Assembly: GCF_000767465.1 (NCBI RefSeq)
Contig: NZ_CP009291.1
Location: forward strand, 2,956,501-3,020,500
Source: Novosphingobium pentaromativorans US6-1
GTDB lineage: Bacteria; Pseudomonadota; Alphaproteobacteria; Sphingomonadales; Sphingomonadaceae
Length of the DNA: 64,000 nt
Direction of reading: 5' to 3'
A model generated the notes under the pieces. It ran no database searches. It was not told the DNA's origin and was given only the letters and a program-made list of their open reading frames with translations. This document shows, piece by piece, positions 7,837 through 16,804 of the stretch; the stretch's first letter is position 1, and each line of letters starts with the position of its first letter. Both the position numbers and the translations under genes were made by a program.

Positions 7837-7854
7837 TCGTCACACACTTGTCAT
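7837..7854 (+). promoter_or_regulatory. Pho-box-like heptamer pair upstream of the virB operon
   Basis: TCGTCAC (7837-7843) and TTGTCAT (7848-7854) are 4 bp apart, giving the same 11-bp period as the arrays at 923 and 7094. They end 33 bp before the virB2 start. The surrounding 247-bp gap also holds a perfect CCGGGGC/GCCCCGG hairpin (7666-7682) without a T-run and a TATAAT at 7725-7730. Confidence 0.4.
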
Positions 7855-7887
7855 CATGGTGGCGCACTTGGCCCTCACACGGAGGGC

Positions 7888-8244
7888 ATGGTGATTCGAG
7901 ATTCTATCATTCGCACCCGCACTTTTAGCGGAATTTCCAAGGCTTTCGCCGCGTTTCTCGCGGCCATGGGCATGGCGCTGACGCCGAACCTGGCCAGTGC
8001 GCAGACCGTGACGACGCAGGATCCGGCCGGCAGCGGCCCGATCGTCGCCGCGCTGGGCTGGCTGCAGGGCACGCTGCTCGGCAATGTCGCGACCGCGGTC
8101 GCGGTCATGGCGGTGGCGGCCGTCGGGTTCATGATGCTGACCGGCCGCATGAACTGGCGCTTCGGCGCGACCGTCATCATCGGCTGCTTCGTCCTGTTCG
8201 GCGCCGGTGCGATCGTTTCCGGCATCCAGTCGGCGGCGGGCTGA
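7888..8244 (+). CDS. virB2: VirB2/TrbC-type pilin of a type IV secretion system
   Basis: A 118-residue protein with a long signal sequence ending near NLASAQ (about 40). Two hydrophobic segments follow (about 66-90 and 94-115), separated by a short Gly/Arg turn, GRMNWRFG. This is the layout of VirB2/TrbC, the major subunit of the conjugative pilus. It is first in an uninterrupted virB operon. ATG 7888 is very close to GGAGG (7881-7885); GTG 7891, one codon later, has better spacing and may be the true start. Final subunit size after signal cleavage would be about 77 residues, usual for this family. Confidence 0.85.
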   Translation: MVIRDSIIRTRTFSGISKAFAAFLAAMGMALTPNLASAQTVTTQDPAGSGPIVAALGWLQGTLLGNVATAVAVMAVAAVGFMMLTGRMNWRFGATVIIGCFVLFGAGAIVSGIQSAAG

Positions 8245-8255
8245 GGGCGCGGCTG

Positions 8256-8537
8256 ATGAGCCTGGCCCGCTATCCCGTCCATCGCGCGCTCACCCGGCCG
8301 CAGATGTTCGCCGGGGTGACATACAGCTTCTTCATCATCAACGCTGCGGTGACGACGGAGATCTTCCTTATCACCAAGAGCTTCTGGGCGCTGCCTGCAG
8401 CGCTCGCGATCCATGGGGTCGGATACCTCGCATGCTTGCGCGAACCCCGGGTATTCGACCTCTGGATCGCCAAAGTGAGCAAGTGCCCGCGCGTTGCCAA
8501 CTGGCAGCGCTGGGGTTGCAACAGTTACGCACCCTGA
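8256..8537 (+). CDS. virB3: VirB3-type inner-membrane T4SS protein
   Basis: A 93-residue protein with the family opening LARYPVHRALTRPQMFAGV, a hydrophobic hairpin (about 19-60) and the C-terminal block REPRVFDLW. VirB3 sits in the inner membrane with the VirB4 ATPase and helps pilus assembly. It follows virB2 by 11 bp and precedes virB4 by 28 bp, the usual order. The length matches VirB3 (90-110 residues). Confidence 0.88.
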   Translation: MSLARYPVHRALTRPQMFAGVTYSFFIINAAVTTEIFLITKSFWALPAALAIHGVGYLACLREPRVFDLWIAKVSKCPRVANWQRWGCNSYAP

Positions 8538-8565
8538 GATCGATTCGGGGGTGGGGAGTACAGAC

Positions 8566-10998
8566 ATGGCGCCAAAGACGAAGTCGCGACGCGCAATCCC
8601 GGGCCTGAAGGGCTGGGCCGGCAAGGAAGCCCTTGTCGGCGACCGGCTGCCCTACCAGGCGCTGGTGGACGAGAACGTCGTGCTGCTGCGCGACGGTTCG
8701 GTGATGCTGTCGCTGATGGTCCCGGGCCTCGCTTTCGAAACTGCCGATACAGACGAGCTGAACGCCCACGTCGCCACCCGCGAAGTGCTGCTGCGTTCCT
8801 CGCTCGATGCGCGTTTCGTGCTGTACCACCACGTGATCCGCCGCCGGGTCGAGATCGAGCTGGAAGGTCACTTCGACGATCCGCTTGCGGCGCACATCGA
8901 TTCGCGCTGGCGGGCCCGCACCGGTTCGGGCGCGCTGTTCGTGAACGACCAGTTCATTACCCTTGTCCGCCGCCCCGCGCGCGGCAAGGCGGGCTGGGCC
9001 GACAAGCTGTCCCGCATGATGAAGCGCAAGGGCGGCGAGGCGGTCGAGGCCGATCCCGCCGACGTGCGCTCGCTGCGTGCCGCCGCCAGTGCGATGGTCG
9101 CCTCGCTCGGCTCCTACGGCGCGCGCATGCTGGGCGACTACGACACCGCCAAGGGCCAGTGCTCCGAGGTCCTCGAACTGCTTTCGGCGCTCTACAACGG
9201 CGAGATGCGGCCCGTACGCCGCCCTGCCGAGGGCACCGATATCGGCCATATGCTGCCCTATCGCCGGATCAACTTCGGCATGGACGCGCTGGAACTGCGC
9301 GGGGCTTCGAATGCCTCGTTCGCCTCGGTCGTCAGCCTCAAGGACTATCCCGATTCGACCGCTCCGGGCCTGACGGACGCCTTGCTGCGCCTGCCCTGCG
9401 AGCTGGTCCTGACCGAGACATATGCGCCTTGCGACCGCCAGATCGCGCGTGAACGCATCGATCTTGCGATCCGCCGCCTGCGTTCGGCGGACGAAGAAGC
9501 GATGGCCGAGCGCCGCGAAATGGCGAGCGCTCGCGATTCGCTCGGCACCGGCGCGGTCGGTTTCGGCGATCATCACCTCTCGGTGCTGGTGCGTGCCGAT
9601 TCGCTGGAAGGGCTCGACGAAGTGACCGCGATGTGTGCGGCCTCGTTGGCCGATGCCGGGGCTGTCGCCGTACGCGAGGAAGTCAATCTCGAACCGGCCT
9701 TCTGGGGCCAACTTCCCGGAAACGAGGGCTTCATCGTCCGCCGCGCGCTGATTTCCAGCGCCAACATGGCCTGTTTCGGCAGCCTGCACGGCTTTGCGAT
9801 GGGCCAGGCGAGCGGCAATCACTGGGGCGATGCAGTGACGCTGCTGTCGACCACCAGCTCGACACCGTTCTTCTTCAACTTCCACCAGGGCGACCTCGGT
9901 AACTTCACTGTCATCGGTCCGTCGGGTTCCGGCAAGACGGTGGTCATGAACTTCCTCGCCGCCCAGGCGCAGAAGTTCGCGCCGCGCACGATCCTGTTCG
10001 ACAAGGACCGCGGCGCCGAAGTCTTCCTGCGCGGCATCGGCGGCACCTACAGCCGCGTCGCCGCCGGACATCCGACCGGGTTCAACCCGCTCTCGCTGCC
10101 CGACACCGCCACCAACCGCGCTTTCCTGCGCGATTGGCTCGGCGTCCTGCTTTCGGCCAACGGCCCCGAGGAACTGGCGACGATCGCCGGCGCGGTCGAT
10201 GCCGCCTATGCCAACGATCCGAGCCTGCGCCGCCTCTCGTATTTCCGCGAGTTGCTGGCCGGTTCGCGCCGTCCGCAGCCGGGCGACCTCGCGTCGCGGC
10301 TCGATGCCTGGATCGGCGGGGGCGAGCATGGCTGGCTGTTCGATAACCAGTACGACCGGCTCGACCTTTCGGCCCGCGTGCTGGGCTTCGACATGACTGC
10401 GCTGCTGGAAAGCCCGCGCCTGCGCACGCCGGTGATGATGTACCTGTTCCACCGGATCGAAGAACGCCTCGACGGCGAACCGACGATGATCCTGATCGAC
10501 GAGGGCTGGAAGGCGCTCGACGACGAGGTCTTCGCCGCGCGCATCCGTGACTGGCTCAAGACCCTGCGCAAGCGCAATGCGCTGGTCGGTTTCGCGACCC
10601 AGTCCGCGCGCGATGCGCTCGACAGCAAGATTGCCACGGCGCTGGTCGAGCAGACCGCGACGATGATCTTCATGCCCAATGCGCGCGCCCGCGCCGAGGA
10701 CTACTGCGAAGGCTTCGGCCTGACCCAGCACGAACTCGACGTGATCCGCACGCTGCCCGCGCATTCGCGCTGCTTCCTGATCCGCCAGTCCGATGCCTCG
10801 GTCGTGGTCCGGCTCGACCTTGCGGGAATGCCCGAGGTTCTGACCGTCCTGTCAGGGCGCGAGAGCACGGTGCGCAAGCTCGACACCTTGCGTGAGCGCT
10901 ATGGCGACGATCCGGCCGCATGGTACCCGGTACTGACCGGGATGACCTGGCCGGGCGACGCCGAGGATGGAGCCGCCTGGATCCAGGCGGCCGAGTGA
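8566..10998 (+). CDS. virB4: VirB4-type T4SS ATPase
   Basis: An 810-residue CagE/TrbE/VirB4 protein. The N-terminal half (about 30-430) is the membrane-associated part. The C-terminal ATPase domain has a Walker A motif GPSGSGKT at about 449-456, a Walker B motif MILIDEGWKAL at about 641-651, and the downstream block FATQSARDAL. VirB4 hexamers power pilus assembly and substrate transfer. ATG 8566 has GGGGAG eight bases upstream; an in-frame extension to 8494 would overlap virB3 and lacks support. All catalytic motifs look intact, so the system is probably active. Confidence 0.95.
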   Translation: MAPKTKSRRAIPGLKGWAGKEALVGDRLPYQALVDENVVLLRDGSVMLSLMVPGLAFETADTDELNAHVATREVLLRSSLDARFVLYHHVIRRRVEIELEGHFDDPLAAHIDSRWRARTGSGALFVNDQFITLVRRPARGKAGWADKLSRMMKRKGGEAVEADPADVRSLRAAASAMVASLGSYGARMLGDYDTAKGQCSEVLELLSALYNGEMRPVRRPAEGTDIGHMLPYRRINFGMDALELRGASNASFASVVSLKDYPDSTAPGLTDALLRLPCELVLTETYAPCDRQIARERIDLAIRRLRSADEEAMAERREMASARDSLGTGAVGFGDHHLSVLVRADSLEGLDEVTAMCAASLADAGAVAVREEVNLEPAFWGQLPGNEGFIVRRALISSANMACFGSLHGFAMGQASGNHWGDAVTLLSTTSSTPFFFNFHQGDLGNFTVIGPSGSGKTVVMNFLAAQAQKFAPRTILFDKDRGAEVFLRGIGGTYSRVAAGHPTGFNPLSLPDTATNRAFLRDWLGVLLSANGPEELATIAGAVDAAYANDPSLRRLSYFRELLAGSRRPQPGDLASRLDAWIGGGEHGWLFDNQYDRLDLSARVLGFDMTALLESPRLRTPVMMYLFHRIEERLDGEPTMILIDEGWKALDDEVFAARIRDWLKTLRKRNALVGFATQSARDALDSKIATALVEQTATMIFMPNARARAEDYCEGFGLTQHELDVIRTLPAHSRCFLIRQSDASVVVRLDLAGMPEVLTVLSGRESTVRKLDTLRERYGDDPAAWYPVLTGMTWPGDAEDGAAWIQAAE

Positions 10999-11005
10999 GC
11001 GGGCG

Positions 11006-12238
11006 ATGAGCGGCACCTGTCAGCAACTCGCGGAAGTGGCTTCGGCCGGCGTCGCACCGGCATTGCGCGCGGTCGACTGCATGGCCGGCGAGACGATTTC
11101 CTCGGCCTTCGCCCGCCTGTTCGGCGCAGACGGCGCGCTTGCGCCGGTGCTGACGATCCTGCTCACGCTCTACATCGCCTTCTTCGCCTTTTCGCTCATC
11201 ACTGGCCGTTCCACGCTCGGCATCTCGGCGCTGACGCCGCGGATGCTCACGCTCGGTCTGGTGCTGACTTTCGCGACGAGCTGGATCGCCTACCAGAACG
11301 TCGTGTGGAACCTCGCCGTCGGCGGGCCCGACTGGATCGCCTCGATCCTGATGGGGGCCAAGGGTTCGGCGACGCAGATCTTCGGCGACCGTATCGACAT
11401 CGTCTTCCAGGCCATTGGCGAGGCATCGCAAAACGTCAGCAATGGCGCGGGCGGTGAAGGCGGCGCGCAGGCGCAGGCCGCCGCGCAAGGGGGCATGTTC
11501 ACCCCGACCAGCGTGATGTGGCTGGGCGCGCTGATCCTGCTGCTCGGTACCGTCGGCATCCTGCTGACCGCGCGCATCGCCCTTGCGGTGCTGCTGGCGC
11601 TGGGCCCGATCTTCGTTGTCATGGCTCTGTTCGGCGGCACCCGCGGATTGACGGCGGGCTGGCTGCGCGGGGTCGTACTGACCGCGGTCACGCCTCTCTT
11701 CGTGGTGCTGGGCGGAGGCATATCGCTCGAACTGCTGGTGCCCATCGTCGCCAAGCTGGTGCAGGGCGCGCAGCTCGGCGAGATCGATGGCCGGGCAGCC
11801 ATGGCGCTGTTCCTCGTCGCTGCCGTGCACATGGCGCTCATGGGCATGGTGCTCAAGGTTGCCGGAACGCTGGTCTCGGGCTGGAATGTCTTTGGCCTGG
11901 CCGGAGCGGGCTCTTCGGGCAAGTCGCGGGCCGACGCCGGATATGCCGCTGCGCAGACCTATGCCGCGCCTGCACCCGCCGCGCCGCTGCTTCCGGCGCA
12001 GAGCCGTACCCCGGCGGTTTCGGCCGCAAGCGCTGCGGCCATGCACGAATCCGCGAACGGCGGCGGCTCCGATATGGGCCGCTCGGGCGATCGCCGCACC
12101 GTCGTGACGCAAGTGACGGGCGGCGGTGTCGAGCCGGTCGGCCCGAGCAGGGACGCGCGGGCGCGCGGCATCGGCAGCCGTTTTCGCAGCGCATCAAACG
12201 ATACCGGCCGGATGCCGGCAAAGGAGAAGATTCGATGA
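11006..12238 (+). CDS. virB6: VirB6/TrbL-type polytopic T4SS protein
   Basis: A 410-residue protein with several hydrophobic segments, clearest at about 48-70, 77-95, 172-195, 200-215, 228-255 and 270-295. The hydrophilic tail (about 310-410) is Ala/Pro-rich and probably cytoplasmic. VirB6 forms part of the inner-membrane channel. It starts 7 bp after virB4, at ATG 11006. No virB5 or virB7 reading frame fits between virB4 and this gene. Its stop overlaps the virB9 start in an ATGA. Confidence 0.88.
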   Translation: MSGTCQQLAEVASAGVAPALRAVDCMAGETISSAFARLFGADGALAPVLTILLTLYIAFFAFSLITGRSTLGISALTPRMLTLGLVLTFATSWIAYQNVVWNLAVGGPDWIASILMGAKGSATQIFGDRIDIVFQAIGEASQNVSNGAGGEGGAQAQAAAQGGMFTPTSVMWLGALILLLGTVGILLTARIALAVLLALGPIFVVMALFGGTRGLTAGWLRGVVLTAVTPLFVVLGGGISLELLVPIVAKLVQGAQLGEIDGRAAMALFLVAAVHMALMGMVLKVAGTLVSGWNVFGLAGAGSSGKSRADAGYAAAQTYAAPAPAAPLLPAQSRTPAVSAASAAAMHESANGGGSDMGRSGDRRTVVTQVTGGGVEPVGPSRDARARGIGSRFRSASNDTGRMPAKEKIR

Positions 12239-13074
12239 TCCGCCACAAGGCACGGGGCCTCGCCTCCGCACTGTTGGCCCCCGCAGCGCTCGCGCCCGTC
12301 CTGCTGGCCCTCGCCACACCGGCCATGGCCGAGGACCCGCGGCTGGTCGATCATCCTTATGACGAAAACGAAGTCGTGCGCATCGACGGCAAGGCCGGGG
12401 TGCAGGCGACGATCGCTTTCGGCAAGAACGAGGGGATCGAGAACGTCGCGGTCGGGGATTCGCAGAAGTGGCAGATCACGCCGAACAAGCGTGCAGACCT
12501 GCTCTTCGTGAAGCCGCTGGAGGCCAGCGCGCGTACCAACATGACCGTGGTGACCAATCGCCACACCTATTTCTTCGACCTCGTCGCTGCGCCCCGCGCG
12601 AAGCCGCTCTACATGCTGCGCTTCACCTACAAGGACGAACCGCAGGATGCACCGGTCCCGGGCAGCGAGGGGCTTGAGGGCCTACAGCCCGCCGAGCGCG
12701 CGCTGGCCGAGGGCGACCCCATGGCGCTGCCCGCCGATCCGGCGGCCCTGAACTTCTCGTGGAAGCGCACCGGCTCGGCCAGGCTGCAGCCGACACGCGT
12801 CTATGACGATGGCGAGCAGACCTACCTGCTCTGGCCCGAGCGCACGTCCGTTCCGGCCATCCTGATCAAGAACGAGAAAGGCGATGAAGGCCCGGTCAAC
12901 TATGCGGTGCGCGGGTCGACCATCGTCCTGGCCGAAGTGCCCAGCCTGATCATCCTGCGCTCTGGCAAGGCCACGGCCGAACTGGAACGCACCGGTGAAG
13001 TCCGCACCAGCGCGGCGGTGGCCGCAAACACGCCCGACGCCGGCTCGACCGCGGCGTCTTCGAAGGGGAACTGA
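12235..13074 (+). CDS. virB9: VirB9/TrbG-type outer-membrane core T4SS protein
   Basis: A 279-residue protein with a signal peptide ending in TPAMA (about 30). The N-terminal VirB9 domain is recognisable from IAFGKNEGIENVAVGDS and KPLEASARTNMTVVT. The C-terminal domain contains RVYDDGEQTYLLWPE and ends by a Ser/Ala-rich tail. VirB9 joins VirB10 (and usually the lipoprotein VirB7) in the outer-membrane core ring. The start ATG overlaps the virB6 stop and has AAGGAG upstream. No virB8 lies in front of it, which is unusual because virB8 normally comes right before virB9. Confidence 0.9.
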   Translation: MIRHKARGLASALLAPAALAPVLLALATPAMAEDPRLVDHPYDENEVVRIDGKAGVQATIAFGKNEGIENVAVGDSQKWQITPNKRADLLFVKPLEASARTNMTVVTNRHTYFFDLVAAPRAKPLYMLRFTYKDEPQDAPVPGSEGLEGLQPAERALAEGDPMALPADPAALNFSWKRTGSARLQPTRVYDDGEQTYLLWPERTSVPAILIKNEKGDEGPVNYAVRGSTIVLAEVPSLIILRSGKATAELERTGEVRTSAAVAANTPDAGSTAASSKGN

Positions 13075-13077
13075 GAC

Positions 13078-14166
13078 ATGGCGCCCAATTCTTCCCTGCG
13101 CGAACGCTTCGACAATGCAGCCCAGGACGACCCGCGCGAAGGCGAGGGCGCACAGGTCATCGACCTGGCGACCCGCAATGTCCTGCCGCAGGTCAGCCAG
13201 CGCAAGAAGGGCGACGGCTTCGGACTTGCCGCCGGTGTCCTGATCGTCGCGGCGCTGGGCGGCGTGACGCTGTGGACCATGGACGCGGCGCGCAACGGTG
13301 CACCGCAGCAGGCGCCTGCGCCGGCCGTCAATCCCAATGAGGTTCCGGCTGCGGCCCCGGCTCTGGCCGCGCAAAGGCCGGCCCCGGCGATGCCCGCGCC
13401 GCAGCCTGCCCCGGCGCCGCAACCGGTTCTCGCCGCGCCGCCTGCGGTCAACCCGGGCGCTGCCACGGCATCCAATCCCTACGCCAGCCCGACCGTCGTC
13501 TTCGATTCCAGCGGCTCGGGCGCCGCGGCACCGGTTGCCGGCCCGGCCGATGGCAAGGGCACCGGCAATGCCAACGACGATTTCGCCGCCCGCGTCGGCG
13601 GGACCGGCACGACCGCGGCAGCCGCGCGCTCGTTCGATCCCTCGACCACGGTCACGCAGGGCACTCTGATCCCGGCAGTGCTGGAAACCGCCATCGATAC
13701 CGACGTGCCCGGCTACGTGCGCGCCATCGTCTCGACCGACGTGCGCAGCTTCGATGGCAAGCACGTCCTCGTGCCCCGTTCCTCGCGCCTGATCGGCCAG
13801 TACAAGAGCGGCTTGTCCGCAGGTCAGAAGCGCGCCTACGTGATCTGGAGCCGCCTGATCCGTCCCGATGGCGTTTCGGTGAACCTGGGATCGCCTGCGA
13901 TTTCCTTCGGCGGCGAAACCGGCCTGCCGGGCAAGGTGAACAGCCACTTCTTCGAACGCTTCGGTTCGGCGATGCTGCTCTCGGTGGTCGGCGGACTGAC
14001 GACGATTGCTTCGGGCGGAACCGGCGTGGTGATCTCCGGCGGCCAGTCCGCAGCGGCCAGCGCCGTGCAGTCGGGCGCGACCATCGGCCCGACGATCCGC
14101 GTGCGCCAGGGCGAGCCGATCCGCGTCTTCACCGCCAAGGACCTCGACTTCAGCGAGGTCCAGTGA
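13078..14166 (+). CDS. virB10: VirB10/TrbI-type T4SS channel protein
   Basis: A 362-residue protein with a cytoplasmic N-terminus, one transmembrane helix (about 46-66) and a long Pro/Ala linker (about 74-165). The conserved VirB10 C-terminal domain (about 185-360) includes TLIPAVLETAIDTDVPG and VPRSSRLIGQY. VirB10 spans both membranes and senses ATPase energy to gate the channel. The gene follows virB9 by 3 bp with GAAGGGGA upstream. The final motif IRVFTAKDLDFS is typical of the family end. Confidence 0.93.
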   Translation: MAPNSSLRERFDNAAQDDPREGEGAQVIDLATRNVLPQVSQRKKGDGFGLAAGVLIVAALGGVTLWTMDAARNGAPQQAPAPAVNPNEVPAAAPALAAQRPAPAMPAPQPAPAPQPVLAAPPAVNPGAATASNPYASPTVVFDSSGSGAAAPVAGPADGKGTGNANDDFAARVGGTGTTAAAARSFDPSTTVTQGTLIPAVLETAIDTDVPGYVRAIVSTDVRSFDGKHVLVPRSSRLIGQYKSGLSAGQKRAYVIWSRLIRPDGVSVNLGSPAISFGGETGLPGKVNSHFFERFGSAMLLSVVGGLTTIASGGTGVVISGGQSAAASAVQSGATIGPTIRVRQGEPIRVFTAKDLDFSEVQ

Positions 14167-14172
14167 TCCATC

Positions 14173-15216
14173 ATGGCAGACGTCCTTCCCCTGCAGCCGG
14201 ACCGCGCGGCGCCCGTGTCTGAGTTCGAGGCCGAACTCGATCCGCAATTGCCGCGCAGCGTCTATCTCGACGCTTATCTTGCGCCGCTGCGCCACTGGCT
14301 CGACCGCGAGACGGTGACCGAGATTCTCGTCAACCGACCGGGCGAAGTCTGGGTGGAAGACGCTGCCCATCCGGGCATGCAGCGCATTGCCTTGCCGGAA
14401 ATGGACAGCCGGCTGCTGCAGCGCCTTGCAGAGCAGGTGGCGCGCATCAGCCATCAGGGCATCAACCGCGAACACCCGCTGCTTTCCGCGACGCTCCCGG
14501 CTTATGGCGGGCAGAGCGGCGCGCGCATCCAGCTCGTCGGGCCGCCGGCCACGCGTGCCAACTGGGCACTGGCGATCCGTCGCCATCGCCTGCTGGAACT
14601 GCCGCTCGACGCCTACGATCGCGGGCCGATCCCGGCCCCTGTCGAAGAAGCGATGCCCGATCCGCTGGCCCAGCCGATCGCGTTCCTGCGCGAAGCGATC
14701 CGTCGCCGCCGCACGATCCTGATTTCGGGCGGAACCTCGACCGGCAAGACGACCTTCCTCAACGCCATGCTGTCCGAAATTCCCGCGCATGAGCGCGTCG
14801 TCCTCGTCGAGGATACCGCGGAACTGCGCCTGCCCGGCGCGAACGGCGTGGGCCTGATCGCGGTGAAGGGCGAACTGGGCGAGGCCAAGGTCTCGGCCAA
14901 CGACCTGCTGCAGGCCGCGCTGCGCCTGCGCCCGGACCGCATCGTCCTGGGCGAACTGCGCGGCAACGAGACGGTGAGCTTCCTGCGCGCGATCAACACC
15001 GGCCACCCCGGTTCCTTTTCGACCGTCCACGCCAATTCGCCGCGCGGTGCGCTGGAGCAGATCGCGCTGATGTCGATGCAGACCGGCATCGGCCTGACCC
15101 GCGCCGAGACGCTGGAATATGCAGCTTCGGTGATCGACATCGTTGTCCAGCTCGACCGGCGCGAAGGCAAGCGCGGCATCAGCATGATCGCCGAGAGCCA
15201 GACGCTGGTGCATTGA
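14173..15216 (+). CDS. virB11: VirB11-type hexameric T4SS ATPase
   Basis: A 347-residue GSPII_E/VirB11-family ATPase. The N-terminal domain (about 30-150) is followed by a RecA-like domain with Walker A GGTSTGKTT (about 185-193), an Asp box VEDTAELRLPG, Walker B-region RIVLGELRGNE and the His box TGHPGSFSTVHANS. VirB11 works with VirB4 on pilus building and substrate export. It is the last gene of the operon; the following gene converges from the other strand. No virD4 coupling-protein gene follows. Confidence 0.95.
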   Translation: MADVLPLQPDRAAPVSEFEAELDPQLPRSVYLDAYLAPLRHWLDRETVTEILVNRPGEVWVEDAAHPGMQRIALPEMDSRLLQRLAEQVARISHQGINREHPLLSATLPAYGGQSGARIQLVGPPATRANWALAIRRHRLLELPLDAYDRGPIPAPVEEAMPDPLAQPIAFLREAIRRRRTILISGGTSTGKTTFLNAMLSEIPAHERVVLVEDTAELRLPGANGVGLIAVKGELGEAKVSANDLLQAALRLRPDRIVLGELRGNETVSFLRAINTGHPGSFSTVHANSPRGALEQIALMSMQTGIGLTRAETLEYAASVIDIVVQLDRREGKRGISMIAESQTLVH

Positions 15217-15265
15217 ATTTCGCGGCCGGTGCCGGTCGTGACCCCGTCTCTGACCTGCCGGTATG

Positions 15266-16759
15266 TCAGCTCGCGGCGAGCGCCTGCGTCTCGTTGCGAC
15301 CGCAAACCATGACGCTCCATTCCAGCTTGAGCCATTCGGCCAGCGCGCGCAGGTCTTTGCCGATTCCGGCGCTGTAGAGTGCCTGTACCGTTTCATCGAG
15401 CGAGAGCACGAGGCGGCCCCCCTCAAGGGTGAGCGAGCTGTGTTCCAACGCCAGCGGTGTGCAGCCGGTGAGGCGGCGGCACAGGCGCACGGCAAGGCCC
15501 CAGGTGATGCCGCGGTCGAGGTCGCTGCGGTCGGCGAGCTTGCAGAACTGCTCGGGAATTTCGGTCAGGCCAGAATTGGCAAAGACGGTCATGGCCATCA
15601 TGGCGCGCCCGCGCTTGTCGAGGCCGATCCAGCGCTTGCGCAGCGCCCAGGTCATGGCTTCCTCCGTACGCATGTTGGGCTCGGTACGCATGGCCGCCAG
15701 CGCGAGCAGGGTGGAAGCCTTGCGCAGATTGCCTTCGCCGGGGGCGTCCTCGCAAACCTGCGCGGTCCACGCGGTCACGGCCGTGGCGGCCTTGGGCGAG
15801 GCGAAAGCGCTGCGGGCAAAGCCGCTCACGCTCGCCAGCATCGGGTCCTGGGCCTTCATCTCGTCCGGCAGGTGCTGGAACAGCAGCCCTTCGCGCAGGC
15901 CCCACGAGGAGAAAATCAGGCGCGAGGGCGCGGTCTCGTCGATGAGCTGGGCCAGCAGGGCCGCCGCATCGGGGAGGGTTGCCATGCGCGAATTGGTAAT
16001 GCGCGGGTCGGCCTTCTCGAGCTTGCCCTTTTCGAACTTGCGGCACAGCTTGAGCGCTTCCTGTGCCGAGATCTCGAAATCGTGGGGATCGTCGAGCGGC
16101 CAGTCGATCTCGCGCATCGCCTGTAGGGCGAGCGCGCGCCACGACCCGCCGACGATGTAGAGCGGCTGATCCTTGCCCCGTTTCCATCCGCGCTCGGCAA
16201 GGGCGGAGCGCACGGTTTCGGCAAAGCTGTCCGGTCCCGCTGCGCGCAGGTCGGGCAAGCGCAGGGTGCCGAAGGGCAGGGTGATGCCGCCAGGCAGGAC
16301 CTCGCCGTCGATCTCCACAAGTTCCAGGCTGCCGCCCCCGAGGTCGGCTGCGATGCCCTTCGCGCCGGGGAAGGCCGCGATCACGCCGGTCGCACTCGTG
16401 CGCGCTTCCTCGTCGCCCGAAAGCAGGCGCGGCGAGAGCCCGTAGCTGCGCACTTCGGCCAGAAATTCAGGGCCATTGGAAGCATCGCGCGCGGCCGCCG
16501 TGGCAACGCATTCGACGTTGTCCACCTGCATCAGCCGGAGCAGCTCGGCGAAGCGGGCGAGCGCGGAAAGCGCCGTGCGCATCGACTTTTCGGAGATCGC
16601 CCCGGTCTTGCCCATGTCCTTGCCGAGGCGGGCATTGACCTTTTCGTTGAGAATCACGACGGGTGCGCGCGCCGGGCCGTTATAGACCACCAGACGCACG
16701 GTATTCGACCCGATGTCGATGATCGCGCGCTTCTCGCTCGTGTGGCTGATGCTGTTCAT
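15266..16759 (-). CDS. ppx: Ppx/GppA-family exopolyphosphatase
   Basis: A 497-residue ASKHA-fold phosphatase. The N-terminal nucleotide/phosphate motif IDIGSNTVRLV (about 15-25), VATAAARDASNG (about 88-99) and ADLGGGSLELVEI (about 140-152) are intact. The C-terminal half matches the helical part of the longer Ppx proteins. The family releases phosphate from polyphosphate ends or hydrolyses pppGpp. It lies 45 bp downstream of ppk1 on the same strand, so polyphosphate synthesis and breakdown are probably co-transcribed. The downstream virB operon converges on it. Confidence 0.92.
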   Translation of the reverse strand: MNSISHTSEKRAIIDIGSNTVRLVVYNGPARAPVVILNEKVNARLGKDMGKTGAISEKSMRTALSALARFAELLRLMQVDNVECVATAAARDASNGPEFLAEVRSYGLSPRLLSGDEEARTSATGVIAAFPGAKGIAADLGGGSLELVEIDGEVLPGGITLPFGTLRLPDLRAAGPDSFAETVRSALAERGWKRGKDQPLYIVGGSWRALALQAMREIDWPLDDPHDFEISAQEALKLCRKFEKGKLEKADPRITNSRMATLPDAAALLAQLIDETAPSRLIFSSWGLREGLLFQHLPDEMKAQDPMLASVSGFARSAFASPKAATAVTAWTAQVCEDAPGEGNLRKASTLLALAAMRTEPNMRTEEAMTWALRKRWIGLDKRGRAMMAMTVFANSGLTEIPEQFCKLADRSDLDRGITWGLAVRLCRRLTGCTPLALEHSSLTLEGGRLVLSLDETVQALYSAGIGKDLRALAEWLKLEWSVMVCGRNETQALAAS

Positions 16760-16804
16760 TCTGACTGGACGAATCGCATGGCCCCGGGTTCAGGGGCCCG
16801 TATG

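Noticed and set aside
7641..15265. Integrative conjugative element around the virB genes
   Set aside because: No integrase, relaxase, coupling protein, direct repeats or tRNA end was found beside the operon.
12682..15495. Long minus-strand open frame across virB9, virB10 and virB11
   Set aside because: It is Arg/Ala/Gly-rich and antisense to genes with complete motifs.
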